Positions 15,347-23,647 of a DNA stretch of 36,868 nucleotides are shown here, piece by piece. The notes below the pieces were generated by a model. The model was not told where the DNA came from, searched no databases, and saw nothing but the letters and a program-made list of their open reading frames with translations. The stretch's first letter is position 1; each line of letters opens with the position of its first letter. Source of the stretch: Xanthobacteraceae bacterium (lineage in GTDB: Bacteria > Pseudomonadota > Alphaproteobacteria > Rhizobiales > Xanthobacteraceae). The stretch lies in assembly GCA_030038995.1 (NCBI GenBank), contig JASHQS010000015.1:1-36868 (forward strand), written 5' to 3'. The position numbers and the translations under genes were made by a program.

Positions 15347-16969
15347 GTGGCCGTTTCATTGCTTGCGCAATCCAATCCAGAACCGGCGCATTCCGTGACG
15401 ATGGGACTGACGGACGATCTGACTGCGCTTGGCAACGATGCTTTCGCACACCATCGGGCCGGGCGATTTGCCGAGGCGATCACATGCTACAGGCAAATCC
15501 TTGCGCGCCGGCCGGACATGCCGGAAATCTACAACAATTTCGGCCACGCGCTCAGCGCGCTGGGCAAGCCCGAAGCCGCCGTTCTGGCATTCGAATGCGC
15601 GATAGAGCTGCAACCCGATAACCCGCAAGCGCTGTGCAACTGGGGCCTCGCGCTCGCGGACCTCGGCCGGTTCGCCGCGGCCGAGGCGAAATATCGTCAC
15701 GCGATCCGGGTCGATTGCCGATTTGACGGGGCGTACAACAACCTCGGACTGCTGTTGAAGGCAAGGGGCCGGCTCGCCGAAGCCAGAGCGGCTTTCGAAC
15801 AGGCGATTGTTCTGGCGCCCCGCAACGTCGCCTACTACGACAATCTTGCCGCGGTCCGGCGGTTCGTCGCCGGCGATCCCTTTGTTACGGCACTGGAAGC
15901 TATGGCGGAGCACGCCGCCGCGCTTGCAACCGCGGACCAAATCCATCTGCATTTTGCGCTGGCCAAGGCTTACGAGCACATCGGCCAGGCTGAGAAGGCG
16001 TTCCGGCATTTGCTCAGCGCCAATTCGCTTAAGCGCGGCCAAGTTGCTTACGACGAGGTCGCCACGCTCGGCCGGATGGATCGTCTGCGCGAGCTGATGA
16101 CCCGCGACGTTATGGAAGCGCGACAAGGCTGCGGGGAGCCTTCGGCCCTTCCGGTATTCATCATCGGCATGACGCGTTCCGGCACGACGCTGATCGAGCA
16201 GATATTGGCCAGCCATCCGCAGGTCTTCGGCGCCGGCGAAATCGATCTGTTCGATCAAGCGGCGGGCTCCATACGCAACGCCTTGCCGGGCCGCCCGCCT
16301 TTTCCCGAAATGATACAGGCGATGTCGGCGGCGCATTTCCGCGCATTGGGCGCTTTCTATGTCGACAGAATCGCCCGGCAGGCCCCGGCGGCAGAGCGCA
16401 TCACCGACAAGATGACGGTCAACTTCCTGTTTGCCGGATTGATCCATCTTGCGCTGCCTGACGCAACGATCATTCACGCGGTGCGCGACGCCGCCGACAC
16501 CTGCGTCTCCTGCTTCGCGACGCATTTTACCAAGGTGCACGCGCACACCTACGACCTCGCCGAACTCGGCCGCTATTACCGGCATTACCAGGCGCTCATG
16601 GCGCATTGGCGCGACGTGCTGCCGCCGGGACGCATCATGGACGTGCGGTACGAGGAATTGATCGCCGATCCGCAAAGCGTTGCGCGCCGGATCGTTGCCC
16701 ATTGCGGGCTCGCCTGGGACGCCCGCTGTCTTGACTTTCACCACACAAAGCGGGCGGTCCGCACAGCCAGCGCCGGCCAGGTGCGAAAGCCGATCTACAA
16801 GGATTCGGTCGGGCGCTGGCGCAAATTCGAGCCCTTCCTCGGGCCGCTCTTTGCCGAGCTGGAGCCTGGCGCGCCGCATGATTCGGAGCGGCTGGAAGCG
16901 GACGGCGGTCTCTTGCCGATTTCCGGTTTGGGGTTTCGTGGGGTTCAGCCTGTAACCGGCGCGAGATAA
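15347..16969 (+). CDS. TPR-containing sulfotransferase
   Basis: A 540-residue protein. Residues about 25-240 hold TPR units (AITCYRQILARRP, YNNFGHALSALGKPE and others). Residues about 265-510 are a PAPS-dependent sulfotransferase domain with the 5'-phosphosulfate loop GMTRSGTTLIEQIL and the 3'-phosphate motif HAVRDAADTCVSCF. The family moves sulfate from PAPS to sugar or tyrosine hydroxyls. It sits about 50 bp after the CmcI-like gene. A GTG at 15347 or the ATG at 15401 (MGLTDDLTALG) could be the start; no good ribosome site decides. Its 3' end overlaps the convergent flgL by 25 bp. Confidence 0.85.
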   Translation: MAVSLLAQSNPEPAHSVTMGLTDDLTALGNDAFAHHRAGRFAEAITCYRQILARRPDMPEIYNNFGHALSALGKPEAAVLAFECAIELQPDNPQALCNWGLALADLGRFAAAEAKYRHAIRVDCRFDGAYNNLGLLLKARGRLAEARAAFEQAIVLAPRNVAYYDNLAAVRRFVAGDPFVTALEAMAEHAAALATADQIHLHFALAKAYEHIGQAEKAFRHLLSANSLKRGQVAYDEVATLGRMDRLRELMTRDVMEARQGCGEPSALPVFIIGMTRSGTTLIEQILASHPQVFGAGEIDLFDQAAGSIRNALPGRPPFPEMIQAMSAAHFRALGAFYVDRIARQAPAAERITDKMTVNFLFAGLIHLALPDATIIHAVRDAADTCVSCFATHFTKVHAHTYDLAELGRYYRHYQALMAHWRDVLPPGRIMDVRYEELIADPQSVARRIVAHCGLAWDARCLDFHHTKRAVRTASAGQVRKPIYKDSVGRWRKFEPFLGPLFAELEPGAPHDSERLEADGGLLPISGLGFRGVQPVTGAR

Positions 16970-18471
16970 TTGACCAGGCTCAGTTGGGCGAGCCGGGCGG
17001 TCGCCGACATTGACGCCGACAGCGTGTTCTGCAGCGTCAAGATCTGTTCGCCGATCTGGTTCTCATTGACGCCGTCGATGCCCTGCAGCATGTTCTCCAG
17101 CGTGTTCTGCGTCTGTGTGTTGATGGTCGTGGCGTTCTGCACCGTGGTCTGCGCGTTGGCGATCTGGGCCTCGATGTCGCTGATCGATTGCGTGCCCGAT
17201 TGGCCGCCGAGGTTCGCCTCCACGCTCTGCGACAGCGCGTCATAGCTCGCTTGCGCGTTGCTATCGCTCGCCGAATAGGTCGTCGCCGCCAGCACCGCGA
17301 CATTGGCAAGCAACGAAACGATCGCCGGCTCGTTGGCCTGCAGGCCGTAATCGACGGTCAGCGAGGGGCCGACCTGCGCGGTCGCAGTCTGCAGCGCCGG
17401 CGTGGAGCTGTTGCCGCCCGTGTACCACATCACGGTGTTGGCCGACGTGCCGTCGGTCAAAGACGTCGCGGTAGCGTAATCGGGCGGCGAGCCGGTGGCA
17501 TCCACGATCTGCGGCGGAATCGAGAAGAAGTTGTTGGCGGCAGCGATCGCGGAGGCTGCCGGCAACGCCGTGTCCGCCAGATTGCTGACAGCGCTGGTCA
17601 GCGCCGCCTGCAAATTGCTGGCCGTGGCATCGGCATCGCTGCCGATGGTGAACTGGTTCGTGCCCGGCGGCGAACTTGTGGTGGCCTGCAGCGTGATGGT
17701 TTGGCTGGAGCCATCGGGCAGCGTGAGATCGAACGAGATCGAGTCGCCAGCGTTGGGATTGGAGCCGAGCTCGATCGAGATCGACGGCGGCGAGCTGCCG
17801 GACGGACCGGTCACCGTGGCGCCGGTCAAGCTCGAACTGACGCTGGTAAGCTGGAAGCCGAACGGCGAGTTCGCCGCGTCCTGACTTATCGAAACGGTCG
17901 ATGATCCCGACGCTACCGTCGGAATCTCCAGGCGGCCGAGCGCACCGACGCCGTCGGCCTGCGCGCGGTCCGCAATCACCTGGGTGAGGCCGGCCTGCTC
18001 GCCGTTGCCGTTGAGGATTTCATCGGTGCTGGCCACGGAGGGCTCGTTCGTGGCGCTGCCGGAGAACAGATAGTTGCTGCCGACCTGAGTGTTGAGCAGC
18101 GAAATGATCTGATCGAGATAACTCGCTGCCGATTCCTGAATCGACGTTTGACCGTCGCCGTCGAGGCTGAATGTGCCCTGGTCGCTGATCGATTGCGCCA
18201 CCGAGCTGCTGATGTCGCTAAGCTCGCCCAGCACCGACTGAGCGATGCTCAGCGTTGTCCCTACGGCCGTGGCGGTGCTGCTGTAGCCGTTGAGGGCCGA
18301 GAGCTGCGCGTTCAAAGCCAGGGCCAGGCCGGCTTGCGAGCCAAGGCCCGAATAGGTCTGTGCCGCCTCGCTGGTGGCCAGCTGCTCGCTCAGCGTATTA
18401 AGCTGATTGAACAAGTTGTTCTGGGCCGTCAGCGTGGCTGCGGTAAGTGATCCGGGTCCGGTAATGCTCAT
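16945..18471 (-). CDS. flgL: Flagellar hook-filament junction protein FlgL
   Basis: A 508-residue flagellin-like protein that links hook and filament. The N-terminal helix (ITGPGSLTAATLTAQNNLFNQLNTLSEQLATSEAAQTYSGLG) and C-terminal helix (NTLSASMSATARLAQLSLVNYLAPVTG) are conserved. The middle (about residues 150-400) is long and Ser/Thr-rich, much larger than the roughly 300-residue enteric FlgL. The ATG overlaps the flgK stop as TGATG, so translation is coupled; a GTG one codon earlier is a weaker option. It is the last gene of the flgE-flgK-flgL run. Confidence 0.9.
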   Translation of the reverse strand: MSITGPGSLTAATLTAQNNLFNQLNTLSEQLATSEAAQTYSGLGSQAGLALALNAQLSALNGYSSTATAVGTTLSIAQSVLGELSDISSSVAQSISDQGTFSLDGDGQTSIQESAASYLDQIISLLNTQVGSNYLFSGSATNEPSVASTDEILNGNGEQAGLTQVIADRAQADGVGALGRLEIPTVASGSSTVSISQDAANSPFGFQLTSVSSSLTGATVTGPSGSSPPSISIELGSNPNAGDSISFDLTLPDGSSQTITLQATTSSPPGTNQFTIGSDADATASNLQAALTSAVSNLADTALPAASAIAAANNFFSIPPQIVDATGSPPDYATATSLTDGTSANTVMWYTGGNSSTPALQTATAQVGPSLTVDYGLQANEPAIVSLLANVAVLAATTYSASDSNAQASYDALSQSVEANLGGQSGTQSISDIEAQIANAQTTVQNATTINTQTQNTLENMLQGIDGVNENQIGEQILTLQNTLSASMSATARLAQLSLVNYLAPVTG

Positions 18472-20330
18472 CACTGCACCGTTTGCAACAACGTGGACAT
18501 CAATTGCTGGATCGTGCTCATCACCCGCGCATTGGCGCCGTAGGCGTTTTGCAAGGCGATGAGGTCAGACATCTGCGTATCGATGTTGACGCCGGATTGG
18601 CTGTTAACGCTCGTTTGCAGCGTACTCAAAACGGTGTCCTGGGCCTGCTGCAGATTGGTCGCCGCGTTCGCCGCCTGGCTCTGCTGGCTGACGATCTGGC
18701 TCATGTAGTCGGTGAGCGTGCCGCTATACGGCTGCTGTGCGGTGCCGATGCCGGTGTCGGACGAGTAGGTCAGCGAGGCGTCGGTCAATTGGCTGAGAAT
18801 AAAATCCGGCCGTGTCGAGTCACCGGCGGTGGTCGTAGACGAATAGTCGACAAGGCTTGACGGTGAAGCCACCAGTTCGGGATTGACCTCGATGGTGCCG
18901 GCCAAGCCCGTGGTTTGCGAGCCGCTGGCGGTGGTGGCGCCGGTGATCGGCTGGCCGTTGCTGTCGGTAAACAGCGGCAGCGCCGCGCTGCCGCTCTCGA
19001 GCGAGGTCACCGTGGAGGTCTCCGACAACGAGTCGACGGTGGTGCTGCTGTTGTTATTGACCACCTGCAAGATCGTCCCCGAAGGATTGGAGAATTGCAG
19101 GTTCGTTCCCAACGCGGCATTGAGCTGCGCCACGACCGAAGCCATGCCGCCGGAAAAATCCACTCCGATCTCTTGATTTCCCGAAGTCGACGAATCCTGT
19201 GGCAGCGTTCCACCGGCGCCGAGTGACACGATGGTGACGGTCTGCTGCGTACCGGAGCTGTTGGTATAGGTGAGCTGGATGGTGTTGCCGGGCTGCAGCG
19301 AACTGGTATCGATGCTGTATCCCGACTGCGACCCGGAGCTGACCGCCGTGCCGCTCGTTGTCTGATTCGACAGCGCCTGCGACATCTGATTGGCGAGTTC
19401 GTCGAGCTGATTTTGCGCCTGCGGCAGCACGTCGTCGCGCATCTGCACGTAGGCGGCGATTTGTCCCGACTGGATGGCGTCCGTCGCCAGCAGATCGGTC
19501 GTGCTCCCGCCCGGCGCGGTCAGCGTGATCGTGCCGACCCCGTCCTCGCTCGGGTCGGCGCTCCACAGCGAGGTCGCCGACAGCGTTCCCACGTCATCGA
19601 AGCTGAGCTGCGAAGCTTGCGTGCCAGCAACGAGTTGTTGGCCGGTGCCGGTGAACAACGATACCTGATTGTTGGAATTCTGCACCACAGTGACGTTCAT
19701 CAACTGAGAGAGCTGGGTAATGTCCTGGTCGCGCTGGTCCTCGAGTGCCGCGCCGGTGCTGGTATCCGCGGACGTGGACTGCAGTTGCTGATTGATCTGC
19801 GCAATCTGCTGCAGCAGGCTGTTTGCCGACTGCACGTCATCGGCGATGCCCTGCTCCGCCTGTGTGCGCAACTGCTGGATGGTCGAAGTCATCGAATTCA
19901 GATTCTGCGTCAGCTCCTGGGCGGCACCGATGACCGCGCTCTGCTCCGACGTTGACGACGGATCGCTCGACAGCGCCTGCAGCGCGCTGGTGAAATTGTT
20001 GTAGATCGCGTCGAATGAGGTGGACGAGTCGGGCGTGCCGTAGATTTGCTGAAGTTGCTGATAGAACTGTGCCGCGGTGTCGGCATAAGAGTCGCCGGAG
20101 GTTTCAGTCCACAACTGGCTCTGCAGCAAGGTGTTGAGATCGCTATTGATTCCTGTAACGTCGACGCTCGTCCCGGTCTGGCCTTCTGTGGCCACCTCGG
20201 TCTCATTGACGCTCTCGTTGACATAGCCAGTCGTATCGGCATTCGCCACGTTCCCGGCGATGACCGACAGGGCTTGCTGGGTTGCGTTCACGCCGGACAA
20301 GGCGGCGGACAACGCCTGGGAAAGGCCCAT
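18471..20330 (-). CDS. flgK: Flagellar hook-associated protein FlgK
   Basis: A 619-residue junction protein. It opens with the rod/hook signature LSQALSAALSGVNATQQALSVIAGNVANADTTGYV and ends with the conserved DLIALQNAYGANARVMSTIQQLMSTLL helix. The middle is Ser/Thr-rich with a beta-type insertion at about residues 330-440. It is exported by the flagellar apparatus to cap the hook before the filament. The ribosome site is weak. It follows flgE by 50 bp and is presumably cotranscribed from the flgE promoter. Confidence 0.93.
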   Translation of the reverse strand: MGLSQALSAALSGVNATQQALSVIAGNVANADTTGYVNESVNETEVATEGQTGTSVDVTGINSDLNTLLQSQLWTETSGDSYADTAAQFYQQLQQIYGTPDSSTSFDAIYNNFTSALQALSSDPSSTSEQSAVIGAAQELTQNLNSMTSTIQQLRTQAEQGIADDVQSANSLLQQIAQINQQLQSTSADTSTGAALEDQRDQDITQLSQLMNVTVVQNSNNQVSLFTGTGQQLVAGTQASQLSFDDVGTLSATSLWSADPSEDGVGTITLTAPGGSTTDLLATDAIQSGQIAAYVQMRDDVLPQAQNQLDELANQMSQALSNQTTSGTAVSSGSQSGYSIDTSSLQPGNTIQLTYTNSSGTQQTVTIVSLGAGGTLPQDSSTSGNQEIGVDFSGGMASVVAQLNAALGTNLQFSNPSGTILQVVNNNSSTTVDSLSETSTVTSLESGSAALPLFTDSNGQPITGATTASGSQTTGLAGTIEVNPELVASPSSLVDYSSTTTAGDSTRPDFILSQLTDASLTYSSDTGIGTAQQPYSGTLTDYMSQIVSQQSQAANAATNLQQAQDTVLSTLQTSVNSQSGVNIDTQMSDLIALQNAYGANARVMSTIQQLMSTLLQTVQ

Positions 20331-20380
20331 TGCTCTAGCCGTCCACGCGGCTTACTGATTGCGGCGGGCGCCGCTCATTA

Positions 20381-22354
20381 CTACGAAATGATCTGGAGCA
20401 GGCTTTGTATCATCTCGTCGGCGGTCTGCATGACCTTGGCATTGGCCCCATAGGCCTGCTGGGCCACGATCAGGTCGCTGAATTGCGTGGCGATATCGAC
20501 GTTCGAGGATTCAAGCGAGCTGCCTTCGACCGTGCCGCCGCCGCCGTAGACCGGCGACCCCGAAGCGGTGGTGGCGGCATAGGCTTGGCCATTAAGCGCC
20601 TGAAGGGAGTTCGCTCCGGAGAACGTCGCCAGCGTGATCTGCGCCAGCGCGATGGTCTGCCCGTTGGAGAACGTGCCCGTGATCTCGTTCTCATTGTTGA
20701 CCGCAATCGATTGCAGGGTGCCCGCGGCATAGCCGTTTTGCTGCAGCGTGTTCACCTCAGCCTCGCTGCTCGAACTTGAATCGGCAAACTGGGTGAGACC
20801 GTTGGTACCGAAATTGAGCTGAACGTTGCCGAGGTTGTCGCCGTTCACGGTCAAGTTTTGCAGCGTGACGCTGGAGATTGGCGGGCTCAATTCACCGCTC
20901 GAGTTGAACGTGAACGTGGTACCCACGTTCTGCCATTGTGCTTCGGTGCCGGTAGCGCTCGAATTGGATTCATAAAAGAGCTGCCAACTCCCGTTCGCCG
21001 TTTCCGCCCAGCGGAACTGCACGTTGACCGGATTGCCCTCGGAATCATAGGCGGTAATGGAACCGCCGTCGATCGACTGATTAGTGAATGTCGTGGCATC
21101 GTTGGCGATGACGGCGCCATCAGCGGGAAGCGAAGTTGTGTTCTGGATACCGAATTCCTCCGCCGTTGCCGTGCCACCGATATTGATGCTGTCAGTGGGG
21201 CTTTGCGCCGTCAGCGTGATATCGCCGTTTGCGGTATCCACCGTGCCGGTCACGCCGGTGAGGCCCTGGACCGCGGTCTGCAATTGCGCCAATGTGGCGA
21301 CCTGCCCCGAGTCGGTGCCGAAGGTGATGGTCTGCGTCGTGCCGTCGCCTACCGTCACGGTCAGAGTCTGGCCTTGCGATACGGCGCCTTGCGTCAGCAA
21401 ATTGGTCGGCTCGAACGAGTTCTCGCCGGCTCCGAAGCCGATGTCGGAGGCAGCAGTACCACCGACGGTGATCGATGCCGTGTCATTGTTCCCGGTGAGA
21501 ACCAGATCGCCGCTGGAATTGATCGAAGCCGTCACCGCCGCCGAACCGCCGTTGATGGCGCTGATCAGATCGCCGACCGTGTCACTTCCCGTCGACGTGT
21601 ACGTCGTTGTATTGGTGCCGTCATCTACCGTAATTGTATCGCCGGAATTGATTCCCAGGGACGCCAGCGTGGTGGTCGATGTCACGTCGATACCCGTACT
21701 CGTCCCGACCGCTGCCGCGTCCGGCTCAAGCGTCGCACCGGTTCCTTGAATTTCCGCCGCCGTGGGCGCACCAGCCAGCGGGTTGGCTTCGTAATCAGCC
21801 GTGTCCAGTATCCCCGAACTCGGGGAGGTGGGCAGGTTCGCCTCATAGGTGATCGCGGTCGTCGCCTGCGCCGGAACGAACTCGTCGTCGAACTGCAGAA
21901 CCTGGGGGGTGCTACCGATCGGGTTGCCGGTGGTGGAGTCGACGGGAATACCCATCAGGTAATATCCGGCGCTATTGACCAGATACCCGTCCGAGTTCAT
22001 TTCAAAGTCGCCTGCTTGCGTGTAATCATCGACACCACTGAACACCGGCGTGTTGTCGGCCGTGCCCGTGGGCATCGCCACCACGAAAAAGCCGTCGCCA
22101 TTGATCGCCATGTCGGTCGACACCGACGTGCTTTCGATCGTCCCCTGTACCGTGTTGGTGGCGACCGAGCTGGCGGTGACGCCGTTCGCGGTCTGCTGTC
22201 CCAGGGCCTGTGAAACCAGGTCCTCGAAGGTCGTGTCCGTTTCTTTGTATCCGGTGGTCTCCGAGTTGGCGATGTTGCCGGAAATGTTCTGTAACGCAAA
22301 CGATTGCGCCTGCAGACCAGCCACGGCGGTGGTCAATGCATCGAAGATACCCAT
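20381..22354 (-). CDS. flgE: Flagellar hook protein FlgE, enlarged
   Basis: A 657-residue hook subunit, against about 400 in enteric bacteria. The N-terminus is MGIFDALTTAVAGLQAQSFALQNISGNIANSETTGYK and the C-terminus YGANAKVMQTADEMIQSLLQIIS, both canonical. Two IN-type beta domains are inserted at about residues 225-315 and 318-410. The first is nearly the same as the domain of the flagellar-like protein at 10622-11428, including a 20-base identical stretch. AGGAGA sets the ATG. A sigma-54 promoter and a palindrome lie upstream, so this is the first gene of the hook operon. Confidence 0.93.
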   Translation of the reverse strand: MGIFDALTTAVAGLQAQSFALQNISGNIANSETTGYKETDTTFEDLVSQALGQQTANGVTASSVATNTVQGTIESTSVSTDMAINGDGFFVVAMPTGTADNTPVFSGVDDYTQAGDFEMNSDGYLVNSAGYYLMGIPVDSTTGNPIGSTPQVLQFDDEFVPAQATTAITYEANLPTSPSSGILDTADYEANPLAGAPTAAEIQGTGATLEPDAAAVGTSTGIDVTSTTTLASLGINSGDTITVDDGTNTTTYTSTGSDTVGDLISAINGGSAAVTASINSSGDLVLTGNNDTASITVGGTAASDIGFGAGENSFEPTNLLTQGAVSQGQTLTVTVGDGTTQTITFGTDSGQVATLAQLQTAVQGLTGVTGTVDTANGDITLTAQSPTDSINIGGTATAEEFGIQNTTSLPADGAVIANDATTFTNQSIDGGSITAYDSEGNPVNVQFRWAETANGSWQLFYESNSSATGTEAQWQNVGTTFTFNSSGELSPPISSVTLQNLTVNGDNLGNVQLNFGTNGLTQFADSSSSSEAEVNTLQQNGYAAGTLQSIAVNNENEITGTFSNGQTIALAQITLATFSGANSLQALNGQAYAATTASGSPVYGGGGTVEGSSLESSNVDIATQFSDLIVAQQAYGANAKVMQTADEMIQSLLQIIS

Positions 22355-22437
22355 GACTGATCTCCTACTGAGCTCCGCAACTGCCGCGCCCGCATGCGCC
22401 GCGGGCGCATCGGCAACACTTTTTCGGGTGGCCGCGG

Positions 22438-22453
22438 AGCAAGCGCTGTGCCA
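22438..22453 (-). promoter_or_regulatory. Sigma-54 promoter of flgE
   Basis: The minus strand reads TGGCACAGCGCTTGCT, a full match to the sigma-54 consensus TGGCACRN4TTGCW. The predicted transcription start is near 22427, leaving a leader of about 73 nt before the flgE ATG. Known flagellar hook genes in Caulobacter are sigma-54 dependent. Confidence 0.85.
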
Positions 22454-22527
22454 TGGAGTTTCGCGCGCTAATTCAATGCGATAGCGCGTGCCGCCGGCCG
22501 CGCGGACTGGCCGAATGTGCCGCTCCC

Positions 22528-22542
22528 CGGCAGAAATTGCCG
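22528..22542. promoter_or_regulatory. Probable FlbD-type enhancer (ftr-like) for flgE
   Basis: The palindrome CGGCAGAAATTGCCG is centred about 108 bp upstream of the predicted flgE transcription start. It resembles the ftr element bound by FlbD in Caulobacter. It recurs at the same distance ahead of flgI and flgF. Confidence 0.7.
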
Positions 22543-22565
22543 AGCCTGCGAACCGTCATCGCGCA

Positions 22566-22583
22566 ATGACGCTTAAACGTCAT
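22566..22583. repeat. 18-bp palindrome between flgE and moxR
   Basis: ATGACGCTTAAACGTCAT is a palindrome with one mismatched pair. It lies upstream of the ftr-like site. It could be an operator for either divergent gene; no protein is identified. Confidence 0.4.
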
Positions 22584-22591
22584 CGCTTCGC

Positions 22592-22723
22592 GCCGTCGAT
22601 CGCAACGGCTGCAAAAACTTCCGAACAAATCGGGCCGTCAAGGGCGACGCCGCAACGCGGCGCCGAAGGCGCCCTTGACAGCCCGATTTGTTCGGAACAA
22701 CGCTGGCCGTTGCGATCGACGGC
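22592..22723. repeat. 132-bp nested palindrome
   Basis: Perfect 18-bp outer arms (22592-22609, 22706-22723) enclose 28-base inner arms (22619-22646, 22670-22697) with one mismatch (C22636 against A22680). The 23-base centre has a 6-bp hairpin with an AAC loop (22648-22653, 22657-22662). It stands 39 bp before the moxR start in a 408-bp gene-free region. Confidence 0.85.
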
Positions 22724-22762
22724 TTTCTCTGATCGCGTCCAGCTTCTCAGGATTTGCATTCG

Positions 22763-23608
22763 ATGCGCTTCGAAGGCACCGCTGCTTACGTCGCCACCGA
22801 CGATCTGAAGATTGCGGTCAATGCCGCGATCGCGCTGGAACGGCCGCTCCTGGTCAAGGGCGAGCCGGGCACCGGCAAGACCGTGCTGGCGATCGAGATC
22901 GCCAAGGCGCTCGGCGCGCCGCTGATCGAATGGCACATCAAATCGACCACCAAGGCGCTGCACGGCCTCTACGAATACGACGCCGTGGCGCGGCTGCGCG
23001 ACAGCCAGCTTGGCGACGCCCGCGTAAAGGACATCCGTAACTACATCAAGCGCGGCAAGCTGTGGGACGCCTTTGCCGCCGACGAGCGGCCGGTGCTCTT
23101 GATCGACGAGATCGACAAGGCCGACATCGAGTTCCCCAACGATCTGTTGCAGGAAGTCGACCGCATGGAGTTCTTCGTCTACGAGACCGGCGAGACCATC
23201 CGCGCCCGGCGCCGGCCGATCGTGGTCGTTACCTCGAACAACGAAAAGGAACTGCCGGACGCGTTTTTGCGCCGCTGCTTTTTCCATTACATCCGCTTCC
23301 CCGATGCCGACACCATGCGCGCCATCGTCGAAGTACATTTTCCCGGCATCAAGCAGCGGCTGGTGGCCGAGGCCCTCAAACTGTTCTACGAAATCCGCGA
23401 TGTGCCGGGCGTGAAGAAAAAGCCGTCGACCTCGGAGCTGCTCGACTGGCTCAGGCTTCTGCTGGTCGAGGACGTTTCACCGGAGACGTTGCGCGAGCGC
23501 GATCCAAAACGTTTAATCCCGCCGCTGCACGGCGCGCTCCTCAAGAACGAGCAGGACGTGCACCTGTTCGAGCGGCTGGCTTTCATGGCAAGGCGTGAAG
23601 GGCGGTGA
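22763..23608 (+). CDS. MoxR-family AAA+ ATPase
   Basis: A 281-residue AAA+ ATPase. Walker A is GEPGTGKT (residues 33-40), Walker B is VLLIDEIDKAD (about 111-121), and sensor 1 is VVVTSNNEKELPDAFLRRCFF. MoxR proteins act as chaperones that insert metals or remodel protein complexes, normally with a VWA-domain partner encoded just downstream. No partner follows here: the next genes are convergent flagellar genes. The ATG at 22763 is preferred; a TTG at 22754 would add three residues. Confidence 0.88.
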   Translation: MRFEGTAAYVATDDLKIAVNAAIALERPLLVKGEPGTGKTVLAIEIAKALGAPLIEWHIKSTTKALHGLYEYDAVARLRDSQLGDARVKDIRNYIKRGKLWDAFAADERPVLLIDEIDKADIEFPNDLLQEVDRMEFFVYETGETIRARRRPIVVVTSNNEKELPDAFLRRCFFHYIRFPDADTMRAIVEVHFPGIKQRLVAEALKLFYEIRDVPGVKKKPSTSELLDWLRLLLVEDVSPETLRERDPKRLIPPLHGALLKNEQDVHLFERLAFMARREGR

Positions 23609-23616
23609 CGTGCTCC

Positions 23617-23647
23617 GCTTCACCACCGCCGGCGGCAACGGTGAAGC
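23617..23647. terminator. Hairpin between convergent moxR and flgN-like genes
   Basis: GCTTCACC and GGTGAAGC form an 8-bp stem with a 15-base loop that contains GCCGGC. It lies between two gene ends and could end transcription from both sides. There is no T-run, so the call is moderate. Confidence 0.5.
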
